From NCBI RefSeq assembly GCF_048128805.1, contig NC_136005.1:22280760-22344759 (forward strand): a stretch of DNA of 64,000 bases. Reading direction: 5' to 3'. Below, in pieces: positions 1 through 9,600 of the stretch (position 1 is the stretch's first letter; every line of letters starts with the position of its first letter). Origin of the DNA: Centroberyx gerrardi. Taxonomy: Eukaryota > Chordata > Actinopteri > Beryciformes > Berycidae. Position numbers and translations under genes: made by a program. Below the pieces are notes generated by a model, which was not told the DNA's origin, did not search any database, and worked only from the letters and a program-made list of their open reading frames with translations.

Positions 1-368
1 CTCTACCTACAATCTACAACAATATTGATATAATTGATCTTCTCCTACACAAGTCTCTGATAGAGCTGATAGCCTATTATCTTGATAAGTAACATTCAGT
101 AAGTAATATCTGTGTTTTTCAACCTGCACTCCCTCCAGTCATCCAAAGTTAAGGCAGTCATCCTTGGCACACTTATCAATTCCTCGTTTTACCATTACTG
201 TTAGCTTCATAGCTTCATGAATTCCATTCCATTAGTCTAGAGCATACAAATTTATTCTAAATGCATTGACAACAACATGGTATTTTGTCTTATTTGAAAA
301 CAAAGCAATACACACATCTCCTTCAAAGTGTATGGGTGAACAAGGTTAACTTCCACTGTGTCCTGCAG

Positions 369-638
369 TCCCTCCAGTGATCAGCTCAGAGACTCAGAGT
401 TACCTGCCGCCTCTGGACTCGTCTGTGACGCTGCAGTGCCAGGCTGAAGGCTCCCCTTCCCCCTCCGTCACCTGGCATAAAGACGGGCAGCCGCTGAGTG
501 AATCTGTGCGCCAGCGGGTGCTGAGTTCAGGATCCCTGCAGATCGCCTTCGCCCAGCCCAGTGATACGGGACGCTACACCTGTACTGCTGCCAACGCAGC
601 GGGCACAGCCAGTGTGGAGATGAGCCTCACTGTACAGA
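369..638 (+). CDS. HMCN1: HMCN1 exon: complete Ig domain
   Basis: A 270-nt phase 1-1 exon encodes one whole Ig I-set domain: first Cys in LQCQAEG, Trp in VTWHKDG, and the [11 protein letters not shown] motif. It is flanked by tgcag and GTAAGT. Confidence 0.92.
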
Positions 639-3600
639 GTAAGTTTTAAACACCACCTATTACTGTTGTTGTGTTATTATCACACTATCACATCTTTATA
701 TTGGCTCTCAGCAGTACAGTAGTTTAATATTCCAATTTATTTAGCCAAAACATTTTCAAACAGTTATATACCATTGTCAAATTAATTTGTGTGCATTTGT
801 TTTCTCTTTTGCTTTACTGAAGAGGATATATACGTTGGAAATTGTTTTTCCATTGGCATTTCACTAGTTCCACCATCTGCCATTGCCAAAAACTGTGAAA
901 CCTTTAGCTCTGTTTGCACTGGAAGAACAGTGGCCCTCCTCCTGTTTTGTGCCATAAAGCAATCCAGCAGATTTCCCATGAAGTCCAACCCAGTGACACA
1001 CACTGTAAAATGCAGTGTTGAGGCCGGTAGAGGCTCGAATCTTCTTGGTTCTTTAAACAAACAAGAGACAAAAAACATTACTTTTAACTTTTAGTATTCA
1101 GTAGTAGTATTTACAGTTCATTGTTTGATTGACTGATATCATCATCCTTGGTCCTCCTTCCCTCTCTCCTTACCTTCCTGCCCCTCCAGTCCCACCCTCC
1201 ATCCGTGGTGGAGAACTGGAGGCAGCAGTGGTGGAGAACAGCCAGGCCCAGTTGGTGTGTGTGGCAGAGGGTGTCCCACAGCCCAGCCTGTCCTGGGAGA
1301 AGGAGGGCAATCCTATCAGTGAAAGCACAGGGGAATATACCATCCTGCCCTCTGGGGAGCTGATTATAGACATCGCTCAGGTAAGGATAATGAAGAAATA
1401 CAAATAGTTTTTTGGTTTATTAATAACTATCAAAATATTTGATGTGTGTGTATTAGTCTAATTTTGTGTTACATGTATGCATTATTGCATGATATGTGTT
1501 GAGTTTGTCTTTTATCACAAAGCTGCATTCCAAAAACACTTTCCCTCCACTTCTCCTTATCTGCCCTCCCTCTCTCCCAGCTCGATGATGCAGGCAGCTA
1601 TACCTGTGTGGCCGCTAACGCCGTGGGGCAGGACAGTCGGACCATCACCCTGTCCGTTCACACCCACCCTGCCTTCACTGAGTTGCTGGGGGACGTGGCC
1701 CTCAACAAGGGAGAGCGCCTTCTGCTGGCCTGCGGGGTCACTGGCATCCCCCCGCCCAGAATCACCTGGGCCTTCAACAACAACATCATCCCAGGTACAT
1801 GCGGCAGCAGCTGCCATGCATGCACAATGATTCATAATATGATTTACATCAAAATAAGAGTATTTACTGAGAAATAAATTATCCACAGATTATCAGATAT
1901 GACAAATTCTGGCTTTGGTAGAATGGACAGTAGTGAATGTGCACAAATACAGGAGGAACATAAATGAATGCAAGGTATGGTGGTGGTATTTCCCTTTTTA
2001 AGCTTTCACTTTTTAACTGAGGTTCTCTTGGCATCTTTTATCCCGTGTTGTTGATGCTGTAGCTCACTACGACCATGTGAACGGCCACAGTGAGCTGGTG
2101 ATAGAGAGAGTGAGTAAAGACGATTCTGGCACCTACTCCTGCGTGGCAGAAAACAGTGTGGGAACCATCAAGTCTCTGGGCTTTGTCTATGTCAAAGGTA
2201 GGACCACACTCCCATGAGACAGTGTGACTCGACTTGACTTCATTTCATTTCATTTTATTTGTATAGGCTATATCACCACACTCCTTTTCTCCGTATTAGA
2301 GCCACCTATCATTGATGGGGACCTCCACTCCAACCGTATTGAACCTCTGGGGGGCAATGCCATTCTGAACTGTGAGGTTCGGGGAGACCCGCTACCCACA
2401 ATCCAGTGGAGCAAGAGTGGCGTCAACATCCAGATCAGCAACCGCATCCGCCAGCTGGACAACGGCTCTCTGGCCATCTACGGCACAGTGGTAGGAAAAC
2501 ACACAGTGAGACGTCTTTAGACCTGAAAGTAAAAAATTAAAAGTGTTAAAAGTTACTGAAAAGTTAAACAGTGCTGGATACAAAAGGGTGAATAAAAGAA
2601 AAGAAGTACTTGCACGCTAGAATGATGGTCTCTTGTCTTTTTTTTCATTATGTGTAGCTTTTCCACCAATCAAGTTCTTTATCGGGTATATGAATTTGTG
2701 AACTTTTCAAAAATGTTGATAATAAATTATGTTTTTATTGTGTTTTTTTTACAGGGTGAAGATGCGGGCAACTACATGTGTGTTGCAACCAATGATGCTG
2801 GGGTGGTGGAAAGGAGTGTGACACTTACCTTGCAGAGTAAGTCTCTATCTACTCTACTCAATTACAAATCTTCACATATCTTTACAACTGACTACCGTAA
2901 AACATAATATCTTGTATTTCCTCTGTGAACTAAATGTGAGGATTGAATGGCCTTGATTTGTACTGTAGTTTAAGTGCATTCTTACTCCAAAAAGAGAACA
3001 AGTCAAAGGTTCCTTATCAACCGAACTGAAGGGTTATATCACATGGAAGTTCTCCTCTCTTCTCCCAGGCGCCCCCACCATCACTGTGGAGCCGGTGGAG
3101 ACAGTGGTGGACGCCGGCACCACAGTGGTGCTGAACTGCCAGGCGGAGGGAGAGCCCACCCCGGTCATAGAGTGGTCCCGCCAGGGGCGCCCCCTGCTGG
3201 GCAACGACCGTTTCTCCACCCTGTCCAACGGCTCCCTCAGGGTCAGCAGCGCCCAGAAGGAAGACACGGCCGAGTACGAGTGTGTGGCCAGGAACTTGCT
3301 CGGATCAGTGCTGGTCAGGGTCGCTCTCACTGTACGAGGTGAGTCGGACATCTTGGGGCTTTTTTGCTGTACCATATTTTTTTCTGTAGGCTTCTGTTTC
3401 CACCAAAACTAAATATATTCATGGTACTGTAAGGTGCTTTGGATAAAAGTGTCCACCAAATGGTAAAAGTCGTGCTGTATTTTGTTCATTTGTGTTCCAG
3501 TCCATGGGGGCTACTCAGAGTGGATGGAGTGGGGTCCCTGCAGTGTGTCCTGCGGTGCTGGGACTCAGAAGAGGCTGAGGCAGTGTAACAATCCTTTACC

Positions 3601-6600
3601 TGCCAATGGAGGGCGCCACTGCACAGGATCAGACACAGAGACGCGCAGCTGCCAGGGAAAGCCTTGCCCAGGTAAGAGTGCTTTGAAGAAAGAGAGAGAG
3701 TGAGAAAGAGAGGATTCATCCTAACCTGTCAGTGTTTGCTGAGTGTGTGTGTGTATGCCGTACCAAGATCTGCACCTTTGTCCATTCTGCAGTGGATGGT
3801 AACTGGTCGGAGTGGTCGGCCTGGGAGGAGTGTTCTCGTACCTGCGGTCAGGGCAACAGAACCAGGGTCCGGACCTGCAGTAACCCTCCAGCTCAGCACG
3901 GGGGAAGACCGTGCGAGGGAAAGGCAGTGGAGGTCATCATGTGTAGCGTCAGACCCTGTCCTGGTGAGTACATTTCCTGTAAATGTAGCAGAGGATTGTC
4001 CACTGTACAAATAGCAATTTATTAGAGAGGTGTATCTCCTATGGCTGTTTTATATAGGCTGTTGTTTAGAAATCCCATACATTTTTGCTTTGAATCCCAT
4101 TTATCTGAACCTCAGACGACCAAATTAACTGCTCGACTAAAACGGTACGAAGTAGCAAAAATGTTCATTCTCTCATTTTTGTAATTGTGCATGACTGTTG
4201 GAATTTTATTTAGTTTACATGCAACTAAAAGCATTTACCCTGCAAATTAGATGGTGCAGACCATTTCAAATAGATTGAACAAATAGATTTTGAAGCTTCC
4301 AATATGCAAGACTATGGACCCACATGAGTGTATTGGACTATAGGCCTGCATGTATTGACTCTGTTTATGTTGTTACAGTGTCAGGTAACTGGGGATCCTG
4401 GCTGCCATGGAGCCCATGCAGTGAGACCTGTGGTAAGGGCATGCAGTCCAGAATCCGGCTGTGTAACAACCCCCCTCCAGCGTTTGACGGGCCGCAGTGC
4501 GAGGGCCCGGACACTCAAACACAAGTCTGCAAGGAGAGAGTCTGTCCTGGTGAGGAATCGATGACTTCTACTGTATTTAATGAAAAAGCATTTGAGAAGA
4601 GACACCCAGGCAAAGTAGCATGCAGCATCCGAGAAGAATGTGATATACAGTATATGAAGGACTGAGTGACTGAACTCCACTTTCCTCTCCCCCCTCGCCC
4701 TCCAGTGGATGGGAAGTGGTCATCATGGGTGAGCTGGGGCGCCTGCAGTGTTTCCTGTGGGGGCGGGACCAGACAGAGGACACGCCTCTGTGCCAGCCCC
4801 GCCCCTCAGCACGGCGGCAGGCAGTGTGAGGGCAACGACGTGCACATCAACTTCTGTAACAGCGACCCCTGCCCCAGTGAGTCACTCTAACTTTTATCCA
4901 CAATTTTATATCATTAAAGTTTGATCAAAAAGCCCTTGTTTGATTCAGTAATTAATATAACTTGCCTGTCTTTTGGCCTGTCTCTATCTCTTTCTTTGTG
5001 TCTGACTCTTTGCCTGTCTGTCTGTCAGTCCACGGTAACTGGGGTCCTTGGAGCAGCTGGGGCAGCTGCAGCAGGACATGTAACGGAGGCCAGATGAGGC
5101 GCTACAGGACATGTGACAACCCCAGACCAGCCAATGGTGGCAGAGCATGCGCAGGAGCAGACACACAGATACAGAGATGCAGCACAGCCAATTGCCCAGG
5201 TGAGTCAGCGTCTTCGTAAATTAATTGGGCTCCAGGCAAAAATGTCTTTGAAAGTTCATAAAATGCTCATGAAATTAAAAAAGAGGTGGCAGAAAATGCA
5301 CCCGATAAATAGGAGTACCCTTTTTTGCATTTCACTCACAAAGTTATAGGTGATTTGTGGGAGCCTGGAGGATTCTTTCCCTTGCGTTCTGGATGAGAAA
5401 AATTAAGCAGCTTTTGATAAGAAAACAACTGAGTACGCAGCCTGAAGCAGTAGCAAATGTTGGCTCCATGCAGCCAGCAGTAGGCAAAAATGCCAACCAC
5501 ACATAAACCACTGCATCAACAAAAAATAAAACAACAAATATCATTAAAAAAAAAAAAGGAAAATGGCACCATCCTCTTCTTTAAGGCCTGCCACGAGTTT
5601 CCAGCAGTGGGAAAGAAGTGTGAGATGTGTAATATATGTTTAAAATAAAATGACCAAATATGAATAAAAGGACCAAAATGCCCCATAAAATCAGATCAAG
5701 GAGGCAAAAAATACTTAATTTCCCTAAAAAAAAAAAAAAGTTAATTTCTTAACCTGGTCTGAGTGTGTGGGGTGGGATAGAGTGTGTATGTCTGTGTGTG
5801 TGTATGTGTGTTTGTTTTGTCTTTAAATCCAGATGCTGGTGTATTTATGTGTGTATTTATGTTTCCGGTGTGTCTCTTTGCAGTGGATGGTAGCTGGGGT
5901 TCCTGGCAGCCCTGGGGAGACTGCTCAGCTTCCTGTGGGGGCGGAGAGAGAACGCGTGTCCGACTCTGTAACAGCCCGTCTCCTAGCAACAGTGGCCGAC
6001 CGTGTCCGGGAGACTCCTCCCAGCTGTCCAGGTGTAACACTCAGGCTTGCCCAGGTAAGGCATGCGTGTCAATGTATGTGTGTGTACATTTGCAGGACTC
6101 ACCACACTGTTAATAAGTAAATACCTTCTCTCTCTGTCAGGTGGGCCCCAGAAGGCACGAGGCAGCATCATAGGGAACATCAATGACATTGAGTTTGGCA
6201 TTGCCATCCTCAACGGCACCATCTCAGACAGCAAGTCAGGCGGCAGAGTCATCCAGGCCACTATTTCCAATGTGCCCAGGACGTTAGGTCAGTTTTTCAT
6301 ACATTTATTATGTGTATATGTCCTATTTCTGGATGTGACTCAGTGCTGGGTTAGGGCAGCCACTACGCCTAAGTTGTCGCTGTAAATAAGAATGTTCTCC
6401 TGAACTTTCTTAGTGAGGCTCATAATAAATCAAGCCTTTAATCCCAGGCCCAGCCATGAGGAAGCTGATCTCCATCCTGAACCCCATCTACTGGACCACG
6501 GCACAGGAAGCAGGAGAGGCTGTCAATGGCTACACGCTGACAGGAGGCGTCTTCAGGCGAGAGACACAGGTGGAGTTCGCCACAGGTAAGACTAAGAAGG

Positions 6601-9600
6601 CTCGGGTGTGTGTGTATTTATTATTACTACTGAAGGAGCTGTATAAAAACATAGTGCATACAGTCTGCTGCCTGTGGAATGGTGAAATTTGCCACTGATA
6701 AGATGCTGCTGACAGGATTGTGGATGTGTGTGTAACGTCATCAGGTTGAAATATGAGAAACATCTGTGTTGTGATTGGATGTTGCTAGGTGAGATCCTGA
6801 GGATGACCCATATTGCCAGGGGCCTGGACTCGGACGGAGCGTTGCTATTGGACATCGTAGTGAACGGACACATCCTACAGCTGCCCTCGCATGCTGACAT
6901 CAGCATCAAGGTACACAAATAACTACAGCAGGCCATTAGACTTTATGGTGTATTTTTAGGTATATTTACTACATTGAAGTTACAAAGTGACTATCATGAT
7001 TGATTATTATTTCAAGTGGTTACCAATATTCCTCAAATTTGAATGAAGGACAGCAATATGTGATTCAATATGACATTAAACCAGCACAACTAACACAGAA
7101 AAGCATCAATAAAAATAATATATTCCCTATTTCAACATGTCAGTTTTGAAGCGTGCCTCACATGTGTGCTGTGCTCCACTCAGGACTACACAGAAGACTA
7201 CATCCAGACCGGGCCGGGCCAGCTGTACGCTCTGTCCACCCGCATGTTCAGCATCGACAGGGAGAGCGTGCCTTACTCCTGGAACCACACCATCACCTAC
7301 GACCTGTCCAAGGGCAAGATGCCCTACCTGGTGGAGACGCTGCACGCCACGGCCATCAGCGCTCACTACCACCCCCTGGAGGAGGTGCTGGAGTACAGCA
7401 TCCACGCCAGCATCGCCAAGGGTGAGGTCACTGCTTTCTATAAGGGATGAATGTAGAAATAATGTCTTAATCTATGGGTGAGAGATGGACTGACCCAAGT
7501 TATTGGCTTAATATTACACTCTGTATTTTTTCTTACTGTCAGTCTTCTTCTTCTCTTTCTTTTTTCCTTGCATGTTTTCTGTTTCAAAATTAGTCTTAAA
7601 TTAAAGATTAAATGTTAAATGTACTTCCAGGCGATCGCAGTAACCAGTGTCCTCATGGCTTCAGTTTGGATTCTGCTGGGCCCTACTGTGCAGGTAATGT
7701 TTCAACACAAAACACTGCTATTCATAATTCTAATCAGATTTATAGTTGCTTTTCAAGACACTCACTGGATTGATGTTCATGTTGTACTGCAGATGAGAAC
7801 GAGTGTGAGGCCGGCAACCCCTGTTCTCATGCCTGCCACAACGCCATGGGCACCTACTACTGCTCCTGCCCCCGAGGGCTCACCATCTCAGCCGACGGCA
7901 GGACCTGCCAGGGTACACAATACACACACATTTTTGCCATAGTAATGTTGACTGCTCAGCACTGCTCTATGATTATGGTACCAGGTCCTTTTCTAATTCA
8001 GTCACTCTTCTCCATCTTCTCAGACATTGATGAGTGTTCTCTCGGTGGGCACATGTGCCATGACGGACAGGACTGTGAGAACACCATTGGCTCATACCGA
8101 TGTGTCATGCGCTGTGGGCGGGGCTTCAGGAGGACAGCAGACGGCCTGAGTTGCACAGGTACAGCAACATGCTTTTTACAATTGATTCATTTCATTTCAA
8201 TTCATTTCTTGAAGTGTCTCAAGGCTGATATGCTGCGTTTTACAGTTGTGTTCTTTGTTGTTCAGATGTGAATGAGTGTCAGGAGTCCAATCCATGCAAT
8301 CAACACTGTCTGAACACCATTGGTAGCTATCGCTGCGCCTGCGAGCCGGGGTACCAGCTCAGGAACCGACGCTGTCTAGGTTAGACAGCTTCCCCTCTCC
8401 AATGAATGCTTTACCTGTAATTTATAACATTAACGCTACATGTGGACCCCAGAATCACTACTGCCTTTTTTAAAAGAACAACACCAACAAACACCACAAT
8501 TAAGAATAAACTTTACTATTGTTGGCTACAGTAATCTCTTGGCTTTAAACTGTAACCTGCCCTTTACCTAAAATAAGACTTTGTCCCCATTTCCTGAAAT
8601 AAACTTGATTCCATTTTGGATCTAACCTCCTCTCCCTCTTTGTCACCCCAGATATAAACGAGTGCAGACAGAGGGTGTGTCGATCCGACCAGCAATGTAA
8701 AAACACACGGGGTGGTTACACCTGCATTGACCTGTGCCCCAATGGCATGACCAAAGGTGCCAATGGGACGTGTGTGGGTGAGTGTTCAGCTACAGAGTCA
8801 CAGCTGAAGGTCTCCAGAAGTAAAAGCATCTGCTGAATGTAAATGTATAAACTGCAGACTGTGAGATACGTAAGTTTTGCAGTCTGACCCACTGAATATC
8901 TAAATAAGTGCAGGGATTTCTGTAAAATGAGACATCAGTTGTTTTGATATATTTAAGTGAATTAAGCAACAAACGGAACCCGTGATACTTTTGAATCTAC
9001 CTGTATCATGATAGATTAAAGTCTGTGTCCCTGTTGGCATCTTGCAGACATCGATGAGTGCAGAGATGGCACCCATCAGTGCAGATACAACCAGATCTGT
9101 GAGAACACCAGAGGCAGCTACCACTGCACCTGTCCACGCGGCTACCGATCTCAGGGGGTGGGACGGCCCTGTCTCGGTATGTACCTTCTCTGTGTCCCTC
9201 ATCCCCCGACCCTCGTCCCCCTGTCCCCCCCTCACCCCTCACCAGGCCGGGGCAAAACAGTACTTGAACACAATTCCAGTAGTTTTCATGACATGCCAAG
9301 TGCTAGATTTGTACTGAACAAGCAAGTGATGTTGCCACTTGCTCAGGTGCAACTCTGTTCAGTTGAGGATAATTAATCAAGAACGATTTTCAAATGTTAT
9401 TTTGCCCTGGTCTTCCCCATGCCGCTCCATCCCTTACACCCTCCCATCTGCTTCCTTGCTTCTGCCAGCAATCTTTTCTCTCTCTGTCTCTGACTCACCC
9501 TTGTTTAAACTCAAATAATCCTGCTGTCATCTGCCATTAGTTCAGACATCATATCCTGCCACGGCTTGCTCACATTACTAAAACGCTGCACTGGAAACCC

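Noticed and set aside
782..1094. Opposite-strand pair of about 100-codon frames in the first full HMCN1 intron.
   Set aside because: Located wholly within an intron, no splice-compatible Ig or other motif; chance.
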